Source of the DNA: Agromyces marinus
Lineage (GTDB): Bacteria > Actinomycetota > Actinomycetes > Actinomycetales > Microbacteriaceae
DNA length: 64,000 nucleotides
Assembly (NCBI RefSeq): GCF_021442325.1
Contig: NZ_CP087879.1
Coordinates: 2,232,001-2,296,000, forward strand
Reading direction: 5' to 3'
Both the position numbers and the translations under genes were made by a program. This document shows, piece by piece, positions 30,073-38,984 of this stretch. Positions within the stretch are counted from its first letter, which is position 1. Each line of letters starts with the position of its first letter. The notes under the pieces were generated by a model that did no database searches, had not been told where the DNA came from, and was given only the letters and a program-made list of their open reading frames with translations.

Positions 30073-30174
30073 CGCCCACCTGCGGATCCGATCCGCCCCG
30101 GCGAAGCCGGCACGAGGTCGAGGCCACGAAGCGAACGCCCTGGGGCTTCGCCTTCGAGGAGGTGTGGAATCGTC

Positions 30175-30203
30175 ATCTTAGGCTTGAAGCAACCGAGTCG
30201 CAA
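30175..30203 (-). promoter_or_regulatory. rRNA operon promoter candidate P2
   Basis: On the minus strand TTGCGA (30203-30198) and TAAGAT (30180-30175) are separated by exactly 17 bp, a good vegetative promoter match. It is the best promoter upstream of the 16S gene and lies in a local AT-richer patch. Confidence 0.65.
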
Positions 30204-30286
30204 TGGAGCGCCTTCGAGGCTGTTTGGCTAAGAGCTTTCCGCTTCGCCCGGGGCTCTCGCTCCCGGCCGCCGCGGCGACGGGTTCA

Positions 30287-30316
30287 ACCATACGCAGCGC
30301 CGCGGCGCCGCCACAA
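30287..30316 (-). promoter_or_regulatory. rRNA operon promoter candidate P1
   Basis: TTGTGG (30316-30311) and TATGGT (30292-30287) on the minus strand with an 18-bp GC-rich spacer. It lies between the aldo/keto reductase stop and P2. The rest of 30073-30408 shows no gene. Confidence 0.5.
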
Positions 30317-30408
30317 ATCGGCCTCGGATCCCGCGCGTGTCGCGGCATCCGCCCGCCAGGACCCAGGGCCTGGCCGCCGGGCCGAACCCCCGATCAGGGG
30401 CCGATCGC

Positions 30409-31254
30409 TCAGCCGAAGTGCTGGGGGTCGGGTCCGAGGCGACCGGCGCGCTCGATGGCCGTGATCCGGTCCATCTCGTCCTCGGAGAGCGCGAAGTCGA
30501 GCACGTCGAAGTTCTCGGCCATGCGCTCGCGGCGGTTCGACTTCGGGAAGACGATGAACCCCCGCTGCAGGTGCCAACGGATGACGACCTGGGCCGGCGT
30601 CCTGCCGTGGGCCTCCGCCGGCTCCGTGACCTCGGGCATCTCGAGCAGCGGGTACTTGCCCTGGCCGAGCGGACCCCACGACTGGACGGCGATGCCGTGC
30701 TCGGCGGCGTACTCGACCACCTCCGGCTGCTGGTGCGCGGGGTGCAGTTCGATCTGGTCGACCGCCGGCACGACGTCGGTCTCGTCCCGGAGCCGCTCGA
30801 GGTGCGGGACCATGAAGTTCGAGACGCCGATCGATCGTGCACGCCCCGATTCCCGGATCCGCTCGAGTGCACGCCACGACTCGACGTACCTGTCCTGCGC
30901 GGGCACCGGCCAGTGGATCAGGTAGAGGTCGACGTGCTCGAGGCCGAGCCGGTCCAGGCTTGCCTCGAACGCGTCGAACGCCGACTGCGTTCCCTGGTCG
31001 TCGTTCCACAGCTTGGTCGTGATGAACAGCTCCTCGCGGGGCAGGCCCGAGGCGGCCACGGCACGCCCGACCCCCTCCTCGTTGCCGTAGATGCGGGCGG
31101 TGTCGAGGTGTCGGTAGCCGATCTCGAGGGCGTCGGCGACGATGCGCTCGGTCTCGGTCGGCTCCACCTTGAAGACGCCGAAGCCGAGCTGCGGGATCGA
31201 GTGGCCGTCGTCGAGCTGGATGCGCGGCACGCGGTTCGCGGAGTTCTGGGTCAT
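30409..31254 (-). CDS. Aldo/keto reductase (2,5-diketo-D-gluconate reductase-like)
   Basis: NADPH-dependent carbonyl reductase of 281 residues, a TIM barrel. The catalytic tetrad is visible: D51 (GYRHLDTARIYGNE), Y56, K81 (FITTKLWNDD) and H114 (LYLIHWPVP). The cofactor-binding end is VIRWHLQRGFIVFPKSNRRERMAEN. It is clearly related to the enzyme encoded at 37934-38764. The start has the pattern seen for leaderless genes (TTGCAT, six bases before ATG), but the hexamer is imperfect. Transcribed toward the rRNA operon. Confidence 0.94.
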   Translation of the reverse strand: MTQNSANRVPRIQLDDGHSIPQLGFGVFKVEPTETERIVADALEIGYRHLDTARIYGNEEGVGRAVAASGLPREELFITTKLWNDDQGTQSAFDAFEASLDRLGLEHVDLYLIHWPVPAQDRYVESWRALERIRESGRARSIGVSNFMVPHLERLRDETDVVPAVDQIELHPAHQQPEVVEYAAEHGIAVQSWGPLGQGKYPLLEMPEVTEPAEAHGRTPAQVVIRWHLQRGFIVFPKSNRRERMAENFDVLDFALSEDEMDRITAIERAGRLGPDPQHFG

Positions 31255-31395
31255 GCCGACATGCAACACGCTTCGGCTCCGAGTTCCATCCCCTGTTCGC
31301 CCGACGCGAACGGGTGGACGCGGCATCCGATCACCGCCGCACGGGACGGCGAACGCGAGGAGGGTTGCGGCCGCCCGCCGCTAGCATGGAGGGCT

Positions 31396-34300
31396 ATGCC
31401 CGCGCCCGTCCCCGCCACGATCACGTACCCGGCCGACCTGCCGGTCAGCGGTCGACGCGACGACATCGCGCGCGCCATCCGCGACCACCAGGTCGTCATC
31501 GTCGCGGGCGCGACCGGCTCGGGCAAGACCACGCAGCTGCCGAAGATCTGCCTCGAGCTCGGGCGCGAGTCGATCGCGCACACGCAGCCCCGCCGCATCG
31601 CGGCGCGGACCATCGCCGAGCGGGTCTCCCACGAACTCGGCGTCGAGCTCGGCGACCTCGTCGGCTACCAGGTGCGGTTCACCGACCGAGCGAGCGAGGC
31701 GACGCGCATCAAGGTCATGACCGACGGCATCCTCCTCAACGAGATCCACCGCGACCGCGACCTGCGCCGCTACGACACGATCATCATCGACGAGGCGCAC
31801 GAGCGCAGCCTCAACATCGACTTCCTGCTCGGCTACCTCAAGCGGCTCCTCCCCCGCCGCCCCGACCTGCGCGTGATCATCACGAGCGCGACGATCGACC
31901 CTGAGAGCTTCGCCGCGCACTTCGCCGGCGGCTCGGGCGAGCCTGCCCCGATCATCGAGGTGTCCGGGCGCACCTACCCGGTCGAGGTGCGGTACCGCCC
32001 GCTCGTCGCCGAGTCCGCCGGGTCGGGCTCGGGCGAGGGCGACGACGACGAGGGCGCCGCCGCTGAGGACCGCGACGTGCAGCGGGGCATCCTCGACGCA
32101 CTCGACGAACTCGGGCGCGAAGCGCCCGGCGACGTGCTCGTGTTCCTCTCGGGCGAGAGCGAGATCCGCGACGCCGAGGCCGCGGTGCGGGCGCACGCGC
32201 AGCGGCGCGGCGCAGCCGACGTGACCGAGGTGCTGCCCCTCTACGGGCGGCTCTCCTCGGCCGACCAGCACCGCGTGTTCGAACCGTCGAAGATCCCGGG
32301 GCTCCGGCGCAGGGTCGTCCTCGCGACGAACGTCGCCGAGACCAGCCTCACGGTGCCCGGCATCCGCTACGTCATCGACGCGGGCACCGCGCGCATCAGC
32401 CGGTACTCGGCGCGCTCGAAGGTGCAGCGGCTCCCGATCGAGCCGATCTCGCAGGCCTCGGCGAACCAGCGCTCGGGCCGTTCGGGGCGTACGAGCGACG
32501 GCATCGCCATCCGCCTGTACTCCGAGGACGACTTCGACGGCCGCCCCGAATTCACCGACCCCGAGGTCCTGCGCACCAACCTCGCCGCCGTCATCCTGCA
32601 GATGGCCTCGCTCGGGCTCGGCGCGGTCGAGGACTTTCCGTTCCTCACCCCGCCGGATGCCCGCGGCATTCGCGACGGCATCGACCTCCTGCGCGAGCTC
32701 GGGGCGATCGACGAAGCGGATGCCGCGGCCGGCCCGCAACTGACCCGTGTCGGCCGCCAGCTCGCCCGCCTGCCGATCGAACCCCGGTTCGCGCGCATGG
32801 TGCTCGAGTCGAAGGCGCAGGGCGTGAGCCGCGACGTGCTCGCGATCGTCGCGGGCCTGACGATCCAGGACCCGCGCGAGCGCCCGCTCGAACGCCGCGA
32901 GCAGGCCGACGAGCTGCATCGCCGGTTCGTCGACCCGACGAGCGACTTCCTGACGCTCCTGAACCTCTGGAACCACCTCGAGCAGCAGCAGCGCGAGCTC
33001 TCGGGCAGCGCGTTCCGGCGCATGTGCCGGAACGAGTTCCTCAACTACCTCCGCGTGCGCGAATGGCAGGACCTGTACCGTCAGCTCGTGCGCCTGGCGA
33101 AGCCGCTCGGGCTGCACGTCGCGAGCGAGGCGGGCCCACCGAACCCCGACGGCATCCACCGCGCACTGCTCGCGGGCCTGCTCTCGCACATCGGCATCCG
33201 CGACGACAGCCGCACCGGGAGCGGCCGCGGCGGCGCCGGCGGCCAGCGCGACGGGGAACGCCGCGGGCGCCGCCCTCAGGCCGAGTTCCTCGGCGCGCGC
33301 AACGCGCGCTTCGTGGCGTTCCCGGGATCGGCACTGGCGAAGAAGCCGCCGGCCGCGATCATGGCCGCCGAACTCGTCGAGACGAGCCGCCTGTTCGCCC
33401 GCACCGCCGCCGCGATCGATCCGGCGTGGGCCGAGCAGCTCGCCGGCCCGCTCGCGAAGCGCTCGTTCTCGGCCCCGCGCTGGGAGCGACGCCAGGGGTC
33501 CGCGGTCGCCGACGAGAAGGTGCTGCTGTTCGGCGTGCCGATCATCCCGAAGCGCCGCATCCAGCTCGCACGCGTCGACGCCCCGCTCGCGCGGGAGCTG
33601 TTCATCCGGCACGCGCTCGTCGAGGAGGACTGGGACTTCAGCCGGCTGGACAAGCGGGTGTTCGCCTTCGTCCGCCGCAACCGCGAGCTGCGCCGGGAGC
33701 TCGGCGAACTCGAGGAGCGGACGCGCCGTCGCGACGTGCTCGCGGGCGACGCGGCGGTCGTCGCGTTCTACGAGCTGCGGGTCCCGGCGGATGCCACCGA
33801 CGCGCGGGCGTTCGAACGCTGGTGGCGCGCCGAGCACCGGCGCAGCCCCGACCTGCTCACGATGAGCGCGCGCGACCTCGTCGGCGAGGACGACGTGCAC
33901 GCCGACGACGGGTTCCCCGACCGGTGGCGCCAGGGCGACCAGACGCTGACCCTGAAGTACCGGTTCGAGCCGGGCGCCGAGGACGACGGCGTGAGCGTGG
34001 TCGTCCCGCTCGTGCTGCTGCCGCGACTCGAGCCGTCCGGATTCGACTGGCAGGTGCCGGGGCTGCGCGACGAGCTCGTCACCGCGATGCTCCGGACCCT
34101 GCCGAAGGTGCTGCGCCGCCAGGTCGTGCCCGCTGCGGAGTGGGCGGCGAAGATCGGGGCGGAGCTTCCCGAGGGTCCGGAGTCGGGTGCGGCGCGCGAC
34201 GCGTTCGCCGACACCGTCGCGGCCGTCGTCAAGCGGCTCACGTACGCCCCAGTCACGGCGGAGGACTTCGACCTGGATCGGCTTCCGCCGCACCTGCGCG

Positions 34301-35391
34301 TGACGTTCCGGGCGGTCGACGAACGCGGGCGCACGGTCGGCGCGGGCAAGGACCTCGGCGAGCTGCAGTCGCGGCTCGCCGACCGGGCCGGCCGCGCAGT
34401 GGCGATCGCAGCGGGCGGGCTCGAGCCGCGGGCCGATCCAGCGCCGGGCGCGGATGCCGACGGCGCGGAGCGCCGGGATCGATCGCCCCGGCCACGGGGT
34501 GCGGGCGCACGCGACGCGGGCCCCGAGGCGCGGTCCGGTCTCACGGCCTGGGAGTGGGACGAGCTGCCCGAGCACGTCGACACCCGCCAGGCCGGCAACC
34601 TGATCCGGGCGTACCCCGCCCTGGTCGACGAGGGCGGCTCGGTCGCGCTCCGGCTCGTCGCGACGGAGGACGAACGCGATCGCGCGTCCCGCCGCGGCAT
34701 CCGTCGTCTGCTGATCCTCGCCACGCCGTCCCCGGTCGCGTATGTGCAGGAGCACCTCTCGAACCAGGAGAAGCTCGCGCTCGCCTCGAGCGCGTACGCC
34801 GGGCCACGGGCCCTGCTCGACGACTGCCTCGCGGCGGTCGTCGACGCCGAACTCCGCGAACGGCACCCCGACGGGCTGCTGTGGACCCGCACCGAGTTCG
34901 AGGCCGCCCGGGACGCCGTCGCCGGCCGGGTGATGGACCGCATGTTCGAGACCGTCGCGCTCGTGTCGAAGGTCCTCGTCGCAGCCCGCGAGGCCGATCG
35001 CGCGATCGCGAAGGCGTCGAGCCTGCACCTCATGGCAGCGCTCGCCGACGCCCGCACGGGCCTCGAGGGCTTGGTGCCCTCGGGTTTCGTGTCGGCCACC
35101 GGGCTCGACCGGCTCCGGCACCTGCCGCGCTACCTCGAGGCCGTCACGGTGCGGGTGCGGCGGCTCCAGGAGAACCCCGGCCGCGACCGCCAGCTCATGA
35201 CCGAGTTCGACCAGGCCCGGACGGCCTTCGAGAAGGCCGGCGGCACGATCCCGATCGACCCCGAGGCATCCGCCCGGCTCGTCCGGGTCCGCTGGCTGCT
35301 CGAGGAACTGCGCGTGGGGCTGTTCGCGCAGGAGCTGCGCACCTCCGAGACGGTCTCGGTCAAGCGGATCGCGAGGGCCCTGACCGAGTGA
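31396..35391 (+). CDS. hrpA: ATP-dependent RNA helicase HrpA (DEAH box)
   Basis: A 1331-residue DEAH-box helicase, normal HrpA length. Walker A is GATGSGKT (38-45), DEAH is at 132-135 (IIIDEAHERSLNIDF), motif III is ITSATID and motif VI is QRSGRSGRTSDG. The helicase core is followed by the HA2 and OB domains and the long C-terminal DUF3418 region. The middle of the protein carries a low-complexity GSGRGGAGGQRDGERRGRR insert near residue 615. HrpA acts on mRNA and stalled ribosomes in other bacteria. TAGCAT lies eight bases before the ATG. Confidence 0.96.
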   Translation: MPAPVPATITYPADLPVSGRRDDIARAIRDHQVVIVAGATGSGKTTQLPKICLELGRESIAHTQPRRIAARTIAERVSHELGVELGDLVGYQVRFTDRASEATRIKVMTDGILLNEIHRDRDLRRYDTIIIDEAHERSLNIDFLLGYLKRLLPRRPDLRVIITSATIDPESFAAHFAGGSGEPAPIIEVSGRTYPVEVRYRPLVAESAGSGSGEGDDDEGAAAEDRDVQRGILDALDELGREAPGDVLVFLSGESEIRDAEAAVRAHAQRRGAADVTEVLPLYGRLSSADQHRVFEPSKIPGLRRRVVLATNVAETSLTVPGIRYVIDAGTARISRYSARSKVQRLPIEPISQASANQRSGRSGRTSDGIAIRLYSEDDFDGRPEFTDPEVLRTNLAAVILQMASLGLGAVEDFPFLTPPDARGIRDGIDLLRELGAIDEADAAAGPQLTRVGRQLARLPIEPRFARMVLESKAQGVSRDVLAIVAGLTIQDPRERPLERREQADELHRRFVDPTSDFLTLLNLWNHLEQQQRELSGSAFRRMCRNEFLNYLRVREWQDLYRQLVRLAKPLGLHVASEAGPPNPDGIHRALLAGLLSHIGIRDDSRTGSGRGGAGGQRDGERRGRRPQAEFLGARNARFVAFPGSALAKKPPAAIMAAELVETSRLFARTAAAIDPAWAEQLAGPLAKRSFSAPRWERRQGSAVADEKVLLFGVPIIPKRRIQLARVDAPLARELFIRHALVEEDWDFSRLDKRVFAFVRRNRELRRELGELEERTRRRDVLAGDAAVVAFYELRVPADATDARAFERWWRAEHRRSPDLLTMSARDLVGEDDVHADDGFPDRWRQGDQTLTLKYRFEPGAEDDGVSVVVPLVLLPRLEPSGFDWQVPGLRDELVTAMLRTLPKVLRRQVVPAAEWAAKIGAELPEGPESGAARDAFADTVAAVVKRLTYAPVTAEDFDLDRLPPHLRVTFRAVDERGRTVGAGKDLGELQSRLADRAGRAVAIAAGGLEPRADPAPGADADGAERRDRSPRPRGAGARDAGPEARSGLTAWEWDELPEHVDTRQAGNLIRAYPALVDEGGSVALRLVATEDERDRASRRGIRRLLILATPSPVAYVQEHLSNQEKLALASSAYAGPRALLDDCLAAVVDAELRERHPDGLLWTRTEFEAARDAVAGRVMDRMFETVALVSKVLVAAREADRAIAKASSLHLMAALADARTGLEGLVPSGFVSATGLDRLRHLPRYLEAVTVRVRRLQENPGRDRQLMTEFDQARTAFEKAGGTIPIDPEASARLVRVRWLLEELRVGLFAQELRTSETVSVKRIARALTE

Positions 35392-35454
35392 TCGCGAGGG
35401 CGTCTCGGCCCGGGCCGGCGTCGTCGCGGTCGGGCTCGCGGTCGCCGTCGGGCC

Positions 35455-36018
35455 TCACTCCCGGTCGGCCGGCATGGCCGACAGCGTCGCCTCGGCGAGC
35501 ACGTGGCCGTCGATGAGCTCGAGCAGGTCGCCGTACGTGGTCGAGGCATCGCCCTCGATCGGTTCGTCGAGCGCGTAGAGGGTGTAGAGGTACGGGTTGT
35601 CGTCGACGCAGACCCCCGCGTACCGGCCCGGGCCCTGCCAGTTGCTCCCGGTGATGCCGACTCCGATTGCGCCGTCCTCGGCCGACGCGAGGCCCGTCGC
35701 GTCGGCCGGGATGGCGGTGACGATCCAGTGGCGGTAGGCGGAGTTCGCCGGATCGGTCATGGCGAGCGCGAAGGACTCGGTCCCTTCCGGGGCTCCGGTC
35801 CAGGCCAGGTCGGGCGAGCGGTTCTCGCCGGTGCAGTAGCCCGCGACGGAGTTCGTCGCCCAGTCGGGCAGGCGCCCGTCGGCGTCGAGGTCGGGGCTGG
35901 TCAACGCGAGGTCCTCGGCGGGCTCCGGCGACGCGGTTGCGGCGCAGCCGGTGAGGGTGGCGAGCGACGCGGCCGACGCGAGGACGACGGCCGTTCGGAG
36001 CGCGGACGAGAGCTTCAT
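35455..36018 (-). CDS. PEBP/YbhB-family lipoprotein
   Basis: A 187-residue phosphatidylethanolamine-binding-protein fold protein. The N-terminus is a lipoprotein signal (TAVVLASAASLATLTGC, Cys25 as lipidation site), so it is membrane-anchored outside the cell. The PEBP core reads NRSPDLAWTGAPEGTESFALAMTDPAN, YRHWIVTAIPADATGL and DNPYLYTLYALDEPI. Two further cysteines (GYCTGEN and GVCVDDN) may form a disulfide. A ribosome site (AAAGGTG) is present. The promoter is shared with the divergent TetR regulator. Confidence 0.9.
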   Translation of the reverse strand: MKLSSALRTAVVLASAASLATLTGCAATASPEPAEDLALTSPDLDADGRLPDWATNSVAGYCTGENRSPDLAWTGAPEGTESFALAMTDPANSAYRHWIVTAIPADATGLASAEDGAIGVGITGSNWQGPGRYAGVCVDDNPYLYTLYALDEPIEGDASTTYGDLLELIDGHVLAEATLSAMPADRE

Positions 36019-36031
36019 GGAGCACCTTTCG

Positions 36032-36055
36032 ATAACAGCGTTATGCTGGCATAAC
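36032..36055. promoter_or_regulatory. TetR operator candidate (overlapping palindromes)
   Basis: GTTATGC (36040-36046) and GCATAAC (36049-36055) are a perfect 7-bp dyad with a 2-bp spacer. An overlapping ATAAC-AGC-GTTAT dyad covers 36032-36044, so the GTTAT half-site occurs three times in 24 bases. It lies between the divergent PEBP and TetR genes, eight bases from the TetR start, and covers the likely -10 (TAACAT) of the regulator. Confidence 0.8.
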
Positions 36056-36063
36056 ATTGATAT

Positions 36064-36648
36064 GTGCGCACCGATCTGTCAAGCGGGACCCGCGACCGGA
36101 TCCTGCAGGCCGCGATCCGACTCGTGCGCGACGGCCGCGCACACGAACTGACGGTGCGCAGGGTCGCCGCCGACGCCCAGTGCTCGACGATCGGCGTCTA
36201 CACCCACTTCGGCGACAAGGCCGGCCTGCTCGAAGCCGTGATCGTCGACGCCTTCGACGACTTCGCCACCGCGCTCGCCGCAACCGACGACCTCGGCGAT
36301 CCCGGCACGCGACTGCGCGAGAGCGCCGGCGCGTACCGGGCCTGGGCGCTCGCCCACCCGCGCCGGTACCTCTTCATGTTCACGCCCTCGAGCGAGGACT
36401 TCGCCGTCTCGCCATCCGTCGCCGAGCGCACCCACCGCGTCTTCCTCGCCCACCGGCGCCGCGTCGCCGACGCCATGGCCTCGCGCGCGATCGCACCCGG
36501 CGACGCCGACGAGATCGCCCATTACCTCTGGGCCGTCGTCCACGGCCACGTCATGCTCGAGATCCTCGGGGCCGCGTCGGCCGCGCGCACCCACCCCGAC
36601 CAGACGTTCGGACGCGCCGTCGACCGAGCGCTCGGGTACCCGGGCTGA
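36064..36648 (+). CDS. TetR/AcrR-family transcriptional regulator
   Basis: A 194-residue repressor from GTG 36064. The N-terminal helix-turn-helix is typical: RDRILQAAIRLVRDGRAHELTVRRVAADAQCSTIGVYTHFGDKAGLLEAV. The C-terminal domain (AHPRRYLFMFTP, EIAHYLWAVVHGHVMLEILG) is of the WHG/TetR_C_33 kind. TAACAT ends six bases before the GTG. It probably represses itself and the divergent PEBP lipoprotein through the dyads at 36032-36055; the MFS exporter gene that follows 51 bases later on the same strand may belong to the same regulon. Confidence 0.94.
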   Translation: MRTDLSSGTRDRILQAAIRLVRDGRAHELTVRRVAADAQCSTIGVYTHFGDKAGLLEAVIVDAFDDFATALAATDDLGDPGTRLRESAGAYRAWALAHPRRYLFMFTPSSEDFAVSPSVAERTHRVFLAHRRRVADAMASRAIAPGDADEIAHYLWAVVHGHVMLEILGAASAARTHPDQTFGRAVDRALGYPG

Positions 36649-36699
36649 CCCGGGCCGCGTCATCAGGGCGTCGCCGGTCGCCGCTAGGATCGATCCACC

Positions 36700-37908
36700 G
36701 TGGCCGGCTACTCAGATCTCCTCCGAACCAAGGGCGTCGCGCGCATCATCGCCGCCCAGCTGACCGCACGGTTCCCCTCGGGCATGCTCTCGCTCGCGTT
36801 CCTGCTGCACGTCGAGCAGCAGACGGGCTCGTACGGCGCCGCCGGCCTCGTGCTCGCCGCGACCTCCATCGGGCAGGCCGTCGCCGGACCGATGACCAGC
36901 CGGCTCATGGGCCGGCTCGGCATGCGACCCGTGCTCATCGTGACCCTCATCGTGTGCGTGGCATCCGTCATCGCCATCGGCGTGCTCACGCTGACCGTGC
37001 CCATGTACATGGCCATAGGCCTCGTCTGCGGACTGTCGACCCCGCCAGTGCAGCCCGCGGTGCGCACGATCTACCCGAAGATGGTCAACTCCCGGCAGTT
37101 GACGCCGCTGTTCTCGCTCGACGCATCGGCGCAGGAGATCATCTGGGTGCTCGGCCCGGTCGTCACCACGTTCGTGTCGACGCAGATCGGAACCGCCTGG
37201 GGCATCCTCGTCGCCGCCGCGATCCTCGTCGTCGGCGGCATCTGGTTCATCTCCTCGCCCGAACTCGGCCGCGTACGCATCCCCCGGTCCAAGCGCGCGT
37301 TCGGCCGAGTGCTCATGCGCCCGCCCGTCATGCTCGCGACGATCGTCGGGTTCCTGCTCATCGGCGCGTGCGCGGCGATCGAGGCCGGCGTGGTCGCGGC
37401 GTTCGGCCACGACGGCGCCGAGGCCGGCATCGTGCTCGCGATCTTCTCGATCGGCAGCCTCGCCGGCGGGCTCGGCTTCGGGCACGCACCCATCGGCCCG
37501 TGGTCGACCGCACGGCGCATGTTCATCGTCTTCGCGGGCACCGCACTCGCGGCGTTCTCGATGGACTTCTGGTGGCTCGCGGTCACGCTCTTCATCGCCG
37601 GCATCGGCATCGCCCCGGCCCTCGCGGTGCTGTTCGCGATGGTCTCGTCGAGCGTGAAGTTCTCCGACACCGCCGAGGCGTACGGGTGGGTCGGCACGGG
37701 CCAGCTCATCGGCGCCGCGCTGGGCTCCGCGCTCGCGGGCTTCCTCATCGACGGCTTCGACGCGGTCGGCGCGTTCTGGGCCGCGACCGTGCTCGCGTTC
37801 CTCGGGTTCGTCGTGCCGGCGCTCGCCCGACGCTGGCATCCCGACCTCCGAGGTCGCGACGCGAGCCCCATCCCCGACACCGAGCCGGTCACGATCACCC
37901 CGAGCTGA
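36700..37908 (+). CDS. MFS transporter
   Basis: A 402-residue, 12-helix major facilitator protein. The N-terminal half has RFPSGMLSLAFLLHVEQQTGSYGAAGLVLAATSIGQAVAGPMTSRLMGRLGMRPVL, with the loop 2-3 G-R-L-G-x-R motif. The second half has GEAxGWVGTGQ-like EAYGWVGTGQLIGAALGSALAGFLIDGF. It resembles actinobacterial drug-efflux MFS proteins; the substrate is unknown. Starts at GTG after TAGGAT (nine bases). Next to a TetR regulator, which is typical for regulated efflux. Confidence 0.92.
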   Translation: MAGYSDLLRTKGVARIIAAQLTARFPSGMLSLAFLLHVEQQTGSYGAAGLVLAATSIGQAVAGPMTSRLMGRLGMRPVLIVTLIVCVASVIAIGVLTLTVPMYMAIGLVCGLSTPPVQPAVRTIYPKMVNSRQLTPLFSLDASAQEIIWVLGPVVTTFVSTQIGTAWGILVAAAILVVGGIWFISSPELGRVRIPRSKRAFGRVLMRPPVMLATIVGFLLIGACAAIEAGVVAAFGHDGAEAGIVLAIFSIGSLAGGLGFGHAPIGPWSTARRMFIVFAGTALAAFSMDFWWLAVTLFIAGIGIAPALAVLFAMVSSSVKFSDTAEAYGWVGTGQLIGAALGSALAGFLIDGFDAVGAFWAATVLAFLGFVVPALARRWHPDLRGRDASPIPDTEPVTITPS

Positions 37909-37933
37909 CGCCGGGCGACGAGAGGAGAGACGG

Positions 37934-38764
37934 ATGCCGCATCCGCTCCACGCACTCCTGATCGCGCTCCACGACGGCCGCGGCATCCCGCAGGTCGGCT
38001 ACGGCATGTACAAGGTGCCGGCAGCGGATGCCGCTCGGCTCGCGCGCACCGCGATCGACCTCGGCTACCGGCACCTGGACACCGCCGCGCTCTACGGCAA
38101 CGAGGCCGAGGCCGGACTGGCCGTGCGCGAATCCGGGCTCCCTCGCGAGGAGCTCTTCGTCACGAGCAAGCTGTGGAACGACGACCACGGCTACGACGAG
38201 GCGCTGCGCGCGTTCGACGCGTCGATGGCGCGGTTCGGGCTCGACCGGCTCGACCTGTTCCTCATCCACTGGCCGGTGCCGTCGCAGGATCGCTACGTCG
38301 ACACGTGGCGAGCGCTCGTGCGGCTCCGCGACGAGGGCCGGGTGGCTTCGATCGGGGTGTCGAACTTCCACGCGCACCACCTGCGACGCATCATCGACGC
38401 GACCGGCGTCGCGCCCGTGGTCAACCAGGTCGAACTGCACCCGTGGCTGCCGCAGCGCGAGCTCCGCGTGTTCCATAAGGCCGCAGGCATCCGCACCGAG
38501 GCCTGGTCGCCGCTCGCGCGGGGGCGCCTGCTCGACGACCCGGTGCTCGAGCCGATCGCGGCGAAGCACGGCCGGTCGGTCGCGCAGGTCGTGCTCGCCT
38601 GGCACGTCGCGCAGGGCACGATCGTGATCCCGAAGGCCTCGAGCGCGGAGCGGATCGCGCAGAACCTCGACGTGTTCTCGTTCGAGCTCGACGAAGCGGA
38701 TGTCGCGGCGATCGCGTCGCTCGAAACCGGCGAGCGCACGGGCCGCGACCCGGACGGCGACTGA
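37934..38764 (+). CDS. Aldo/keto reductase, second paralogue
   Basis: A 276-residue NADPH-dependent aldo/keto reductase with tetrad D49, Y54 (HLDTAALYGNE), K79 (FVTSKLWNDD) and H112 (LFLIHWPVP). It shares long stretches with the enzyme at 30409-31254 (for example SGLPREELF, SKLWNDD, HWPVP.QDRYV), so the two are paralogues about 7 kb apart on opposite strands. An excellent GAGAGGAGAG ribosome site precedes the ATG, unlike most genes nearby. Followed by the repeat-rich gap. Confidence 0.94.
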   Translation: MPHPLHALLIALHDGRGIPQVGYGMYKVPAADAARLARTAIDLGYRHLDTAALYGNEAEAGLAVRESGLPREELFVTSKLWNDDHGYDEALRAFDASMARFGLDRLDLFLIHWPVPSQDRYVDTWRALVRLRDEGRVASIGVSNFHAHHLRRIIDATGVAPVVNQVELHPWLPQRELRVFHKAAGIRTEAWSPLARGRLLDDPVLEPIAAKHGRSVAQVVLAWHVAQGTIVIPKASSAERIAQNLDVFSFELDEADVAAIASLETGERTGRDPDGD

Positions 38765-38792
38765 CCGGCGCGCGGGCGCTCGCCCGTTCACG

Positions 38793-38876
38793 TCCGCGCG
38801 CACCGGTCTCCTGCTCGCGCTCCGCGCGCACCGGTCCTCTGCTCGCGTTCCGCGAGCACCCGCGCGCAGCTCGCGC
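38793..38876. repeat. Three degenerate 28-bp tandem repeats
   Basis: Units at 38793-38820, 38821-38848 and 38849-38876 each start TCCGCG and end GCTCGCG plus one base. Units 1 and 2 differ at only three to four positions; unit 3 is more diverged in the middle. A fourth start (TCCGCGAG) leads straight into the palindromic element at 38880. No open frame looks coding. Confidence 0.8.
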
Positions 38877-38879
38877 TCC

Positions 38880-38939
38880 GCGAGTGTGTGCCAAGTGCAC
38901 CGCTCGGGCCACGCAGCGGTGCACATGGCATACGCTCGC
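38880..38939. repeat. 60-nt palindromic intergenic element, copy 3
   Basis: Arms 38880-38902 and 38917-38939 (23 nt each, three mismatches) around a 14-nt loop (38903-38916, begins CTCG). The left arm starts GCGAGTGTGTGCCAAG and ends GTGCACCG, the same design as copies 1 and 2 some 30 kb away. Confidence 0.9.
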
Positions 38940-38984
38940 CGCACGAACGCGCCCGGCGCATGGAGGGCACGGGGCACCGCGACC

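Noticed and set aside
30073-30408. Small gene or RNA between the aldo/keto reductase and the rRNA leader
   Set aside because: No frame with a ribosome site and no cloverleaf; only promoter-like hexamers could be supported.
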